From the NCBI GenBank assembly GCA_903913915.1, contig CAIWNE010000059.1:1-64000 (forward strand): a stretch of DNA of 64,000 bases, written 5' to 3'. The position numbers and the translations under genes are program-made. Of this stretch, positions 9,461-18,698 are shown piece after piece. The notes under the pieces are model-generated. The model had not been told where the DNA came from and did not search any database. It saw nothing but the letters and a program-made list of their open reading frames with translations. This DNA comes from an uncultured Opitutia bacterium (GTDB taxonomy: Bacteria; Verrucomicrobiota; Verrucomicrobiia; Opitutales; UBA953). Numbering within the stretch: position 1 is the stretch's first letter; every line of letters begins with the position of its first letter.

Positions 9461-9472
9461 ACCGAACACCCC

Positions 9473-9799
9473 ATGAAATCCCTCCTCACCCTCACCCTCG
9501 CCCTCGCCCTGCTCTCCTCGCTGCTCGCGGCTTCCGCGACGGACAAGCCGGCTGAAAAGGACAAAGGACACGACCACGGCGCCCCGGCCGCCAAGCCGAG
9601 CGAAGACAAGAAAGCCGACGCCCCCGCCAAGCCCTACCCCCTCAAGACCTGCATCGTCTCCGACAACGACCTCGACTCGATGGGCGAACAGGATTCGTTC
9701 GTCTACGAAGGCCAGACGATCAAGGTCTGCTGCAAGGCGTGCATCGCCAAATTCGAGAAGAACCCGGCGAAATACCTGAAGAAGCTCGAAGGCAAATAA
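9473..9799 (+). CDS. Small exported YHS/TRASH-like metal-binding protein
   Basis: 108 aa with a clear signal peptide ([20 protein letters not shown]), a low-complexity Lys/Asp/His linker ([10 protein letters not shown]) and a C-terminal module with [17 protein letters not shown]. That module closely parallels the YHS motif at the start of the downstream ATPase ([17 protein letters not shown]), so the two probably bind the same metal, most likely copper. It starts 12 nt after the oxidase gene and is followed by a strong terminator. Probable role: periplasmic copper binding or delivery. Confidence 0.7.
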   Translation: MKSLLTLTLALALLSSLLAASATDKPAEKDKGHDHGAPAAKPSEDKKADAPAKPYPLKTCIVSDNDLDSMGEQDSFVYEGQTIKVCCKACIAKFEKNPAKYLKKLEGK

Positions 9800-9808
9800 G
9801 CCTCCCGA

Positions 9809-9833
9809 AGCCCCGCAGAAGCGGGGCTTTTTA
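9809..9833 (+). terminator. Rho-independent terminator after the small metal-binding gene
   Basis: An 8-bp perfect GC-rich stem (9809-9816 with 9821-9828) with an AGAA tetraloop is followed directly by a run of T. It ends the oxidase/small-protein transcript, so the ATPase gene at 9891 probably has its own promoter. Confidence 0.9.
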
Positions 9834-9890
9834 TTGGGGATGTCGTCGACCTGTCCTCGCCACCGATGCACATCAGGGTATGCTGACCTG

Positions 9891-12200
9891 ATGAACGCCA
9901 CACCGACCTCCGAGCACCGCGACCCGGTGTGTGGCATGTCGGTCCGTGCCGATTCGCCGTTGCGATATCAGCACGAGGGCACGACCTACTATTTCTGCAA
10001 CCCGAGTTGCCTGAAGAAATTCCAAGCCGACCCGGCAAAGTACCTTGGCTCGGTCGCATCGGCGGACTGCGACAACGCCTGCTGCACGGTCGAGCCGACG
10101 GACGGACTGAACTACTCCTGCCCGATGCACCCGGAAGTGACGCAGGCCGGCCCGGGCACCTGTCCGAAATGCGGCATGGCTTTGGAAGCGTCACTACCCG
10201 ACCCCGATCGACCCGACCCTGAACTGGCCGACTTCCGGCGCCGCTTCTGGGTCACCTTGCCTTTCACGATCGCCCTGGCCGCGATCGAGATGGCCGGACA
10301 CTCGCTGACATTCCTGCCTCATACCACCCTGCCTTGGATCGAACTGGCGCTCGCCGCGCCGGTCATCTTCTGGGGCGGCCATACGCTCTTCGCGCGTTTC
10401 GAAGCCTCGATCGAACAGCGCAGCTTCAACATGTGGACGCTCATCGGCCTCGGCGCCGGCGCGGCCTTCGGCTACAGCCTGGCGGCGACTTTCCTACCGG
10501 ACTGGTTCCCGGACTCCTTCCGCGAGATGGGCAGGCTCTCGGTCTACTACGAAGCCGCCGCGGAGATCGTCAGCCTCACCCTGCTCGGCCAGATCCTCGA
10601 ACTCCGCGCCCGCGCCAGCACCTCCGGCGCCCTCGCCGCGCTGCTCGGCCTCGCCCCAAAGACGGCCTGCCGCGTCGATGCTGACGGGCAGGAAACCGTC
10701 ATCCCGCTCGGCCACATCCGCGTCGGCGACCAGATGCGCGTGCGTCCAGGCGAGAAGATCCCGGTCGACGGCGTCGTCCTCTCCGGCGGCAGCGCGGTCG
10801 ATGAATCGATGCTGACGGGCGAACCGTTCCCGGTCGCCAAGCACCCCGGCGACAAGGTGACGGGCGCCACGCTGAACATCGACGGAAGCTTCACGCTGCG
10901 CGCGGAGAAGGTCGGCGCCGACACGATGCTCTCCCAAATCGTCCAGATGGTGGTGGATGCCCGTCGCTCGAAGGCCCCGATGCAGAAGATGGCCGACGTC
11001 GTCGCGGGTTATTTCGTGGTGGTCGTCGTGAGCATCGCCCTGATCACGTTCTTCGCCTGGGGCTTCCTGGGCGCCGAGCGCGGCTGGGTCCTCGGTCTGA
11101 TCAACGCCGTCTCCGTCCTGATCATCGCCTGCCCGTGCGTGCTCGGGCTGGCCACGCCGATGTCCATCCTGATCGCTACGGGCCGCGGCGCGACCCAAGG
11201 CATCCTCTTCCGCGACGCGGCGGCGATCGAGACGCTGCAGAAGGTCGACACGCTGGTCATCGACAAGACCGGCACGCTGACCGAGGGAAAGCCCCGCCTG
11301 ACGCTGATCCTTCCTTCGGCAGGCTTCACCGACGCCGAAGTCCTGCGGCTCGCGGCCTCGCTCGAACTCAGTAGCGAGCACCCGCTGGCATCGGCCTTGG
11401 TCAACGCCGCGAAAGAACGTGGGCTCGACCTCCGGGAGACCGCCGATTTCCTGGCCGTGACCGGCCAAGGCGTCCGCGGACGTCTCGACGGGCGCGAACT
11501 CATCCTCGGCAACGCCGCCCTGCTCCGCTCCGTCGGCGCCGACCCTGCCCCTCTCGTAGCCCAGGCCGAGGCGCATCGCCGCACCGGCGCGATCGTGCTC
11601 TTCCTAGCCGTCGACGGTCATACCGCTGGCGCGCTGGTCGCCGCCGACAACCTCAAGCCCACGACGGTCCAGGCCTTGCAGGAGATCCGCGCCGCCGGTC
11701 TCCGCATCATCATGGCCACGGGCGACGCTGAAGCGACCGCCCAAGCCATCGGCCGTGAACTCGGCCTCGACGAAATCCACGGCGACATGACGCCTTCGAC
11801 CAAGCAACAGCTCATCGAACGCCTCCGCGCCGAAGGTCGCATCGTCGCCATGGCAGGCGACGGCATCAACGACGCCCCGGCGCTCGCCCAGGCCCACGTC
11901 GGCATCGCGATGGGCGACGGCACCGACGTCGCCATCCGCAACGCGCAGGTGACCTTGGTCAAGGGCGACCTGCGCGGCATCGCCCAAGCCTGCGCCCTCT
12001 CCCGGGAGACGGTCGCCAATATGCGCCAGAACCTCGGCTTCGCCCTCGGCTACAACGCCCTCGGCATCCCGCTGGCCGCCGGCATCCTCACCCCCCTGAC
12101 CGGCTGGACGCTTTCGCCGATGATCGCCGCCGCCGCCATGAGCCTGAGCTGCGTCTCCCTGATCGCCAACGCCCTCCGGCTTCGCCACCGGAAAGCCTGA
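9891..12200 (+). CDS. copA: Copper-exporting P1B-type ATPase with YHS and metal-binding N-terminus
   Basis: 769 aa from the ATG at 9891 (an in-frame ATG at 9834 would overlap the terminator). The N-terminus carries a YHS domain ([17 protein letters not shown]) and a heavy-metal-binding CPMHPEV...CPKCGMAL module instead of a ferredoxin-like HMA domain. The core has eight membrane segments, the transport CPC motif ([12 protein letters not shown], residues 414-416), phosphorylation site DKTGTLTEG (Asp458), SEHPLA and [10 protein letters not shown]. These define a Cu(+)-exporting P1B ATPase of the CopA/CopB group, moving copper from the cytoplasm. It completes a cluster with the multicopper oxidase and the small YHS-like protein. 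Confidence 0.9.
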   Translation: MNATPTSEHRDPVCGMSVRADSPLRYQHEGTTYYFCNPSCLKKFQADPAKYLGSVASADCDNACCTVEPTDGLNYSCPMHPEVTQAGPGTCPKCGMALEASLPDPDRPDPELADFRRRFWVTLPFTIALAAIEMAGHSLTFLPHTTLPWIELALAAPVIFWGGHTLFARFEASIEQRSFNMWTLIGLGAGAAFGYSLAATFLPDWFPDSFREMGRLSVYYEAAAEIVSLTLLGQILELRARASTSGALAALLGLAPKTACRVDADGQETVIPLGHIRVGDQMRVRPGEKIPVDGVVLSGGSAVDESMLTGEPFPVAKHPGDKVTGATLNIDGSFTLRAEKVGADTMLSQIVQMVVDARRSKAPMQKMADVVAGYFVVVVVSIALITFFAWGFLGAERGWVLGLINAVSVLIIACPCVLGLATPMSILIATGRGATQGILFRDAAAIETLQKVDTLVIDKTGTLTEGKPRLTLILPSAGFTDAEVLRLAASLELSSEHPLASALVNAAKERGLDLRETADFLAVTGQGVRGRLDGRELILGNAALLRSVGADPAPLVAQAEAHRRTGAIVLFLAVDGHTAGALVAADNLKPTTVQALQEIRAAGLRIIMATGDAEATAQAIGRELGLDEIHGDMTPSTKQQLIERLRAEGRIVAMAGDGINDAPALAQAHVGIAMGDGTDVAIRNAQVTLVKGDLRGIAQACALSRETVANMRQNLGFALGYNALGIPLAAGILTPLTGWTLSPMIAAAAMSLSCVSLIANALRLRHRKA

Positions 12201-12249
12201 CGCCACTTGCGTCCGAGCGGTTTCGTCCTAGCAATAAGGACTCCCTTCC

Positions 12250-13305
12250 ATGACCACCACCGCCCAGGCCTACGGCTCCGCCTCCCCCTCCTCGAAACTC
12301 GCCCCGCTGCAGATCGCGCGTCGCACCCCCGGCCCGACGGACGTCCAGATGGAGATCCTTTATTGCGGCGTCTGCCACTCCGATGTCCACACCGCGCGCG
12401 GCGAATGGCCGGGCACGAACTACGCCTGCGTCCCAGGCCATGAGATCGTGGGCCGCGTGACGGCGGTCGGCGCCAAGGTCACGAAGCTCAAGGTAGGCGA
12501 CATCGGCGCCACGGGCTGCATGGTCGACTCCTGCCGCACCTGCCCGAGTTGCCGGAAGGGCCTCGAACAGTTCTGCCTCACCGGCGCGACCTTCACCTAC
12601 AACAGCCCCGACAAGCACCTCGGCGGCCACACCTTCGGCGGCTACTCCTCCGCCATCGTCGTCGACGAAGCCTTCACCCTGCGCGTCCCGAACGGCATGG
12701 ACCTCGCCGCCACGGCTCCGCTCCTCTGCGCCGGCATCACGACCTACTCCCCGCTCCGCCACTGGAAGGTCGGCCCCGGCCAGAAGGTCGGCATCGTCGG
12801 CCTCGGCGGCCTCGGCCACATGGGCGTGAAGCTCGCCCGGGCCTTCGGCGCCCACGTCGTGCTCTTCACCACCTCGCCCTCCAAGGTCGCCGACGGACTC
12901 CGGCTCGGCGCGCATGAGGTCGTCGTCTCGACCGACGCCGCCGCGATGGCCAAGCATGCCTCCTCGCTGGACTTCATCCTGGACTGCGTCTCCGCGAAGC
13001 ACGACCTCAACGCCTACCTCTCGCTGCTGCGCGTCGACGGCACCCTCTGCATCGTCGGCGTGCCCGAGCAGCCGCTCGCGGTCCACGCCTTCAGCGTGAT
13101 CATGCCCCGCCGCAACTTCAGCGGCTCCTGCATCGGCGGCATCGCCGAGACCCAGGAGATGCTCGAATTCTGCGCCAAGCACGGCATCGTCTCGGACATC
13201 GAACTCATCCCGATCCAGAAGATCAACGAAGCCTGGGACCGCATGATCAAGCAGGACGTCCGCTACCGCTTCGTGATCGACATGGCCTCGCTCAAGCAGG
13301 CCTGA
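12250..13305 (+). CDS. Zinc-dependent NAD(P) alcohol dehydrogenase (YahK/CAD-like)
   Basis: 351 aa, the usual length of the cinnamyl-alcohol-dehydrogenase/YahK branch of medium-chain dehydrogenases. Catalytic zinc ligands are Cys42 and His64 (GVCHSDVH, PGHEIVG); the structural zinc site is Cys95/98/101/109 (CRTCPSC...FC). The Rossmann motif GLGGLGHMGVKLA is intact. It should reduce aldehydes to alcohols with NADPH in the cytoplasm. It starts 49 nt after the copper ATPase; a link with metal stress is possible but not shown. Confidence 0.9.
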   Translation: MTTTAQAYGSASPSSKLAPLQIARRTPGPTDVQMEILYCGVCHSDVHTARGEWPGTNYACVPGHEIVGRVTAVGAKVTKLKVGDIGATGCMVDSCRTCPSCRKGLEQFCLTGATFTYNSPDKHLGGHTFGGYSSAIVVDEAFTLRVPNGMDLAATAPLLCAGITTYSPLRHWKVGPGQKVGIVGLGGLGHMGVKLARAFGAHVVLFTTSPSKVADGLRLGAHEVVVSTDAAAMAKHASSLDFILDCVSAKHDLNAYLSLLRVDGTLCIVGVPEQPLAVHAFSVIMPRRNFSGSCIGGIAETQEMLEFCAKHGIVSDIELIPIQKINEAWDRMIKQDVRYRFVIDMASLKQA

Positions 13306-13330
13306 GGTCGGCGATCCTCGGCAAAGGAAA

Positions 13331-13356
13331 GGGCCGCCCCACGGGCGGCCCTTTTT
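13331..13356. terminator. Bidirectional terminator between convergent genes
   Basis: A 9-bp GC stem (13331-13339 with 13343-13351) around a 3-nt loop is followed by five T on the plus strand and preceded by an A-rich stretch, so it can end both the dehydrogenase transcript and the leftward SGNH hydrolase transcript. Confidence 0.9.
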
Positions 13357-13375
13357 CGTCCCTCGGACAGGCTGC

Positions 13376-14113
13376 TTACTTCAGCAGTTCCTTGACCTTG
13401 CCCTCGATGGCGTCGGCCCAGATCTGGTAACCCTGGGCGTTCGGATGCAGGAGGTCCGGCATGATGTTCTTGGACAGCGTGCCGTCGGCTTCGAGGAACT
13501 TGGCGCCGATATCGAGGAAGAAGACCTTCTTGTCGTCGGCGAAGCCCTTCACGATGGCGTTGGTCGCCTCGTTCTGCTGGCGGTACTTGTCGTCCTTGTT
13601 CGGTCCGCGCGGGAAGATGGCGAGGACGAGGATCTTGGCGTCGGGGCACTTCTGCTGGAGCTTGGCGATGATCGCCTTGACGCCTTCGGCGGTCTGCTGG
13701 GCGGTGCACTGGTAGACGGCGCCGTTGAGTTCCTTCTGCGGGCGGCCCTGGTGGCCGGTGTTGTTGGTGCCGATCATCAGGACGATCTCCTTCGGCTTGA
13801 GGCCGTCGAAGTTGCCGTGCTCGAGGCGCCAGAGGACGTGTTCGGTGCGGTCGCCGCCGATGCCGAAGTTCGCGGCCTTGAGCGGAGCCCAGGACTTGTC
13901 CCAGACGGCCTTGCCCTTGCTCTCCCAGCCGTGGGTGATCGAGTCGCCGAGGAAGACGAGCTCGGCCTCGCCCTTCTTGGAGATCTCGTTGAAGGATTCA
14001 TGGCGCTTCTCCGTGCCGGGATGGAGCACCGGCTGGATGGCGTAGTTGACTTCGGCCGAAGCGGCGACGAGGGACGCCACGAGGGCGACGAGGGACGTGA
14101 TGCGGGTCTTCAT
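13376..14113 (-). CDS. Secreted SGNH/GDSL hydrolase
   Basis: 245 aa with a signal peptide (cleavage likely after SLVAASA). SGNH blocks are clear: block I FLGDSITHG with Ser58, block II NFGIGGDRT, block III MIGTNNTG with Asn117, and block V DLLHPNAQGY with Asp220 and His223. This is the platelet-activating-factor acetylhydrolase-like branch common in Planctomycetes and Verrucomicrobia, often acting as acetyl esterases on glycans (family knowledge). It lies downstream of the xylanase and small membrane-protein genes on the same strand, consistent with xylan deacetylation, which is an inference. Confidence 0.85.
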   Translation of the reverse strand: MKTRITSLVALVASLVAASAEVNYAIQPVLHPGTEKRHESFNEISKKGEAELVFLGDSITHGWESKGKAVWDKSWAPLKAANFGIGGDRTEHVLWRLEHGNFDGLKPKEIVLMIGTNNTGHQGRPQKELNGAVYQCTAQQTAEGVKAIIAKLQQKCPDAKILVLAIFPRGPNKDDKYRQQNEATNAIVKGFADDKKVFFLDIGAKFLEADGTLSKNIMPDLLHPNAQGYQIWADAIEGKVKELLK

Positions 14114-14114
14114 G

Positions 14115-14135
14115 GGGGTAGGCGCACCCTACCCC
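14115..14135 (-). other. Hairpin abutting the SGNH hydrolase start codon
   Basis: An 8-bp perfect inverted repeat (14115-14122 with 14128-14135) with a 5-nt loop lies one base upstream of the leftward hydrolase ATG. In mRNA it would cover the ribosome-entry region, so it could limit translation or act as a weak terminator of the upstream transcript. Confidence 0.35.
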
Positions 14136-14166
14136 TCCCCGCGCGGCTGGCAAGCCCCTCTCGTCC

Positions 14167-14493
14167 TCAGGCCGGCCCTGGGAACATACCGCGCGACAAT
14201 GCTCCCCAGACCATCACGAGCATCGTCAACCAAGCACCGGAGAGGAAAAAGACGACCCAAGCCACCCGTCGCTCCCAGGCCGGCGGATCCACGGGAACAC
14301 GCAGACACAGGAACAGCCCCGAGGAAAGAAAAGCGACGGGGATGACCACGAAACTCAGGAGAATGTGCATGGGGCGCTGATACCAACCCATCACCTCGGC
14401 CACCAAGACCCAAAGGACGCAGACCAGGGTCGCCGAGGCGGCCATGACGAAAGCGTGGCGGACCATCCGACGGAAAGTCAGCGGGGAGGTCAT
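14167..14493 (-). CDS. Small membrane protein, unknown function
   Basis: 108 aa from the ATG at 14493. Three hydrophobic segments are visible (around residues 12-33, 40-60 and 75-98), the last containing WVVFFLSGAWLTMLVMVWGA. I do not recognise the family. Its start overlaps the xylanase stop codon in an ATGA junction (14490-14493), so it should be translated together with the xylanase. A longer frame upstream is only a shadow of the xylanase gene. Confidence 0.6.
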   Translation of the reverse strand: MTSPLTFRRMVRHAFVMAASATLVCVLWVLVAEVMGWYQRPMHILLSFVVIPVAFLSSGLFLCLRVPVDPPAWERRVAWVVFFLSGAWLTMLVMVWGALSRGMFPGPA

Positions 14494-16775
14494 TTCGTTT
14501 CCGGCATGGCGTAGTACGCGACCTCGGCGAAGAAGAACTCCGCCATGTTGAGCCTGGCGTAGTCGTAGTGGCCGATGGCCTTGAGCACGGCGGAGCGCCC
14601 CTCCTCGCCGCCGGACAGGGCCACCACCGCCGCGGCGGCCAGCGGGTTGCGCATCCACGTCGACTCGTAGTTCTTGCGCGGGCCGCGCTTCTTCATGTCG
14701 CCGGTCTCGGAAAGTCGCTTCGCCTCGGCCTGCGTCGTTTGCGGGAACCAGGTCGTATACACGGCCCGCCAGTCAGCGCTGCCGAAGGCCTTCTGGTCGG
14801 CGTTGTCGAACTGGACGTACGTCGCCACGGCCGGCAGCGCGAACTGAGCGTTGACGGCGAGGCCCTTGAGATACGCCTCCTTGACGGCCGGATCGGTCTC
14901 GACGGCTGCGAGATGGGCGAGGCCCGCCTGGCTGCCGACATAGATCCAGAGCTGTCCCTTCTCGATATGCGGGATGAACTCAAGGTCGCGGGGGCAACCC
15001 AAGGCACAGACCTCCTGACGCGTCTCGGCGGACCTGGCCGGCTTCTCGGCGAGGGCCTTGCGATAGCGCTCCAGCCACGCGGCGTCGCCGGTCATCTCGT
15101 ACGTGGCCCGCAGGAGATAGAGATAACGGACGACATCGCGGAAATGCTCGCCCTTGAAGCCGCCACGGAACTGGCCCTTGAACGCGCCGTCGGAAGGCAC
15201 CTGCCAACCGTTGCCTTCGAGCACGTCGGCGACCTCGCGCACCTTGGCCACGAGGACGGCCCGTTCGGATGCGGTCGGGATATCGCTGCGGAGATAGGCA
15301 TGCATGCCGAGGAACCAGGGGTGCATCTGGTCATCCGAGCTCAACGGGTAATGGCACTTCCCGTCGGAGCCGATGCCACGGGCGATGAAGCCGGGGACGT
15401 CGGAGACCGAGGCGCACTTGAGGAGCCCCTGCGAGAGCCTGCGGGCCTGGTCCTTGTCGGAGACGGAGCCGGAGCGACGCGCCCGCTCGACCATGGCCTG
15501 CAGGTACATGCCGGTGAACATCGGGCCGTTCTCGATGGGACTCCACCAGCCGATGGCGTTGGGCTTTCCGAGCCGGCAGTCTTCCGGCGTCGGCAGGTCG
15601 CCCACGTAATCGCGGATGATGCCATGCTCGTCGACGAACCGGCGCCAAGTCTCGGCATGCGCCTTCTCGATCGCCTGGGCCGGCGCGACCGCCGCCGTCA
15701 GTTCCTTCACCACGGCGTCGTAGGCCGGCTTGGCCTTGCCCTGCCGGTCGAAGAGCAAGGGGTAGTTCACGCGCTTCCACGGGAAGTCGTTGAGCCAGCT
15801 CTGGCCGTCGTGGAGGTTCCAGAAGGAGACGCGCGCGATGACGTCGTCGTACTTGCGGAACAGCCGGAACAGCCGGGCGTATTGTTCGGCCTGACGGGCG
15901 AGGATCTCCGGCGGGCAGCCGTCGACGTAAGGATCGATCTTAGCCATCTCCGCGCGGTGGATGTTGTTGTCCGCCCACCAACGGCCGCGCGGGATGACGT
16001 CGATGTCGAGTTCGGAGACCACGACCTTCATGCCGATGCCGCGCAGGGCGATCAGCGTCTTCTCCAGCGCCTCATAAGGGACGCGATCGATCTCGTAGTG
16101 TCCCTGCAGGCCGACGGCGTGGACGGGCGCGTTCCTCGCCTTCAGCCGGGCGAGTAGCGCCAGCATCTTCTCCCGCTTGCCGTCCAGCTCGTTGTTATAA
16201 TCGTTATAGCTCAGCACCGCGGCGGGGTCGGCCGCATGGGCGTATTCGAAGGCCCGGGCGATGAACTCCTCGCCCGCGGCGCGCGTCCAGCCCGACTCGC
16301 GCAGGTCGGCCTTGCCGTCGTCGAGCGCCTCGTTGACCACGTCCCAGGCCGCGACCTTGCCCTTGTAGCGGCCGACCACGGTGTCGATGTACGACTTCAT
16401 GCGGGCGAGCAGGACCTCCTTCGTGGCGGGTGCGGCGCCATCCTGATAGAACCATGCCGGCGTCCGGTCGTCCTTCGCCCAGACCAGGCAGTGACCTACG
16501 ACCTTGAGGTCCTTCGCGTTGGCGAAGGCCACGAAACGGTCGGCCTGATCGAAGTTCCAGGTCTTGTCCGTCGGCCGAAGCGCGGCCGGCTTCATGCAGT
16601 TCTCCGGCGTGACATGGCTGAACTGCGTCGTCAGCAACGGCCAGTCTTCCGGACGATCGGGGATCCGGTCGGCCAGGCCGACGCCGGCCGCCCAAGGAGA
16701 AGCCTGCCGCAACGTCTGGGCCGAAACGCGGACGACGGATAAAACCAAGGCCAAGACGAACCAGGCGCGAATCAT
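14490..16775 (-). CDS. GH10 endo-1,4-beta-xylanase with large C-terminal domain
   Basis: 761 aa from the ATG at 16775, which starts a signal peptide (MIRAWFVLALVLSVVRVSAQ). Residues ~20-360 are a GH10 TIM barrel: acid/base Glu149 in WDVVNEAL, nucleophile Glu255 in VVSELDID, plus HCLVWA and SFWNLHDG. It should cleave xylan backbones outside the cytoplasm. Residues ~365-761 are a second, mainly helical domain (for example MFTGMYLQAMVERAR, GSQAGLAHLAAVETDP) that looks like an alpha/alpha-barrel glycan-active fold; I cannot assign a family. Ordinary GH10 enzymes end near residue 360, so this is an unusual fusion. Translationally coupled to the small membrane protein. Confidence 0.85.
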   Translation of the reverse strand: MIRAWFVLALVLSVVRVSAQTLRQASPWAAGVGLADRIPDRPEDWPLLTTQFSHVTPENCMKPAALRPTDKTWNFDQADRFVAFANAKDLKVVGHCLVWAKDDRTPAWFYQDGAAPATKEVLLARMKSYIDTVVGRYKGKVAAWDVVNEALDDGKADLRESGWTRAAGEEFIARAFEYAHAADPAAVLSYNDYNNELDGKREKMLALLARLKARNAPVHAVGLQGHYEIDRVPYEALEKTLIALRGIGMKVVVSELDIDVIPRGRWWADNNIHRAEMAKIDPYVDGCPPEILARQAEQYARLFRLFRKYDDVIARVSFWNLHDGQSWLNDFPWKRVNYPLLFDRQGKAKPAYDAVVKELTAAVAPAQAIEKAHAETWRRFVDEHGIIRDYVGDLPTPEDCRLGKPNAIGWWSPIENGPMFTGMYLQAMVERARRSGSVSDKDQARRLSQGLLKCASVSDVPGFIARGIGSDGKCHYPLSSDDQMHPWFLGMHAYLRSDIPTASERAVLVAKVREVADVLEGNGWQVPSDGAFKGQFRGGFKGEHFRDVVRYLYLLRATYEMTGDAAWLERYRKALAEKPARSAETRQEVCALGCPRDLEFIPHIEKGQLWIYVGSQAGLAHLAAVETDPAVKEAYLKGLAVNAQFALPAVATYVQFDNADQKAFGSADWRAVYTTWFPQTTQAEAKRLSETGDMKKRGPRKNYESTWMRNPLAAAAVVALSGGEEGRSAVLKAIGHYDYARLNMAEFFFAEVAYYAMPETK

Positions 16776-16890
16776 CCCCGCATCAAACCCGACGGCCGAC
16801 CTATGTAAACTGCTTACGAGACATCGGCCGCCGGACATGGGGCTTTCTGATAAGGTTTTACTCAGGAAGCCGGCCGGCAGAGAATATCGC

Positions 16891-18687
16891 ATGCGCCGAC
16901 CCCTCGTGCCGTTCCTGCTCAGCCTCCTGCTGGGCCTCTCCGCGCTACGCGCCGGACCGAACCCGATCATGGATTCGGCGAAGTCGAAGATCGACGCCTT
17001 CCATGCGGGCGAGAAGCCCAACGGGGCCTTCGTCCGCGTCGTCTACTTCCATGCGGCCGACCAGGCCCCGCTGGCGGACTTCGAAGGCCGCCTCGAACGG
17101 AGCCTGAACGACATCTCGGCCTTCTATCGCGAGGAGATGCTCAAGCGCTACGGCGTCGCGACCGAAGGCCTGCCGCTGGAACGCCGCAACGGGAAGTTCG
17201 TCCTCCACGTGGTGAAGGGCCGGCAGCCCTCGGCCCATTATGATTACAGCTCGGGCGGCGAGACCTGGAACGAGGTGAAGGAGGCGCTCGGCGAGAAGAT
17301 CAGCCCGGCCCGCGAGCATGTGCTGATCTTCTACGGGCTCTGCGAGAAGGAGGAGGACGGCCGCTACGTGATCCACGCCCCTTATTACGGCGCGGGGGAC
17401 AGCGACCAGCAGCACGGCCTCTGCCACGCGGCGGACTGCGAGATGCTCGACCCGCCCCTGCTCGTCCGCAAGGACCTGCCCTTCGTCTTCAAGGAGCATA
17501 GCTACGAGCGGATGACGATGAACGTCGCGAAGTTCAACACGTGGTATCTCGGCGGCCTCGCCCACGAGCTCGGACATGGGCTCGGCTTCCCTCACGACAG
17601 CGGCGCGCCCGGCGAAGCCTCCGGCGTCGCCCTGATGGGCGGAGGCAACCTCACCTACCGCGAGAACCTCTGGGGCGGCACCCGGCCCGCCTATCTCTCG
17701 CTCGCGACCGCCCTGCGCTTCGCCGCCCACCCGCTGGCCACGGGATCCGACAAAGGCCGCTGGCAGCCCAACGACGCCGCGATCAACGACCTCGCCGCGA
17801 CCCGCGCCAAGGGCACTTTGCGGCTCACCGGCCGCATCACCTCGAGCGTGCCGCCCTGCGCCTTCATCGCCAGCGTCTGGCCGACGACGGCGAAGACCGA
17901 CCACGGGGCGCAGACTTTCTGCTCCGCCATCGACACCTCCGGTCGCTTCGCCGTCGAGATCACCGGCCTCACGGCGGCCTCCTACCGACTCAAGCTCGGC
18001 AGCCTGCTCGTGAACGGAGCCGAAGCGAAGGAGCGCTACGTCTTCAGGTGCGACCCCGAAGGCATGCCGTCCCTGGGCTTCCTCCATGACCGCATCGTGG
18101 TCGCCGCCGAACAGGCCGTGCTCCGCGATCCGGCGAAAGCCGACCTCCTGCTCAGCGACCGCGCCGTCGCCGCCGCCCCGGACGAAGCCACCCGCGCCCA
18201 GCTGCGCCTGCTGCGCGAACTGCGCCGCCCGCAGCCCGCGCCGACCGACCTCGCGACGGTGCGCGCAGGCGTGTTCAGCCTGTCGGACGCCAAGTGGACC
18301 GCCGCCAAGGTCGCCTGGGGCCAGCCCGCCCGCAACCGCTTCGGCAGCAACGACGCGGTGCTGCTCAGGATCGACGGCCAGCTTTTCGCCAAAGGGCTCT
18401 ACGCCCATGCCAGTTCGCGCTACGCGTTCGCCCTCGAGGGCAAGTGGAAGACGTTCGCCGCGACGGCCGGCCTCCGTGACGGCGCCGGCGCGGAGCCTTC
18501 CGCCGTCTTCGTCGTCATCGGAGACGGCAAGGAGCTCTTTCGCTCCAAGCCCCTGAAGGAGAACGAACGCCAGGGACTCAGCATCGACGTCACCAACGTC
18601 AAGCAGCTCGAGCTGCTCACCGAAAGCGGCGAGAAGACCAATCGGAGCTGCTGGGCGATCTGGGCCGATCCGGTCGTGCGGCGCTGA
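16891..18687 (+). CDS. Secreted zinc metalloprotease-like protein with NPCBM domain
   Basis: 598 aa from the ATG at 16891, chosen because it begins a signal peptide (MRRPLVPFLLSLLLGLSALRA); an in-frame ATG lies at 16837. The metzincin-like zinc motif HELGHGLGFPHD (His225, Glu226, His229, His235) is intact. Residues ~460-598 (from VFSLSDAKW, with GLYAHASSRYAF and SIDVTNVKQLEL) match the NPCBM/NEW2 carbohydrate-binding module. It is probably an exported protease targeted to glycoconjugates. Divergent from the xylanase gene, with a 115-bp shared promoter region. Confidence 0.75.
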   Translation: MRRPLVPFLLSLLLGLSALRAGPNPIMDSAKSKIDAFHAGEKPNGAFVRVVYFHAADQAPLADFEGRLERSLNDISAFYREEMLKRYGVATEGLPLERRNGKFVLHVVKGRQPSAHYDYSSGGETWNEVKEALGEKISPAREHVLIFYGLCEKEEDGRYVIHAPYYGAGDSDQQHGLCHAADCEMLDPPLLVRKDLPFVFKEHSYERMTMNVAKFNTWYLGGLAHELGHGLGFPHDSGAPGEASGVALMGGGNLTYRENLWGGTRPAYLSLATALRFAAHPLATGSDKGRWQPNDAAINDLAATRAKGTLRLTGRITSSVPPCAFIASVWPTTAKTDHGAQTFCSAIDTSGRFAVEITGLTAASYRLKLGSLLVNGAEAKERYVFRCDPEGMPSLGFLHDRIVVAAEQAVLRDPAKADLLLSDRAVAAAPDEATRAQLRLLRELRRPQPAPTDLATVRAGVFSLSDAKWTAAKVAWGQPARNRFGSNDAVLLRIDGQLFAKGLYAHASSRYAFALEGKWKTFAATAGLRDGAGAEPSAVFVVIGDGKELFRSKPLKENERQGLSIDVTNVKQLELLTESGEKTNRSCWAIWADPVVRR

Positions 18688-18698
18688 CGAAGGGGCGC

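Noticed and set aside
10494-11576. 360-aa minus-strand frame
   Set aside because: Complementary to the copper ATPase, which has intact motifs; composition typical of an antisense shadow.
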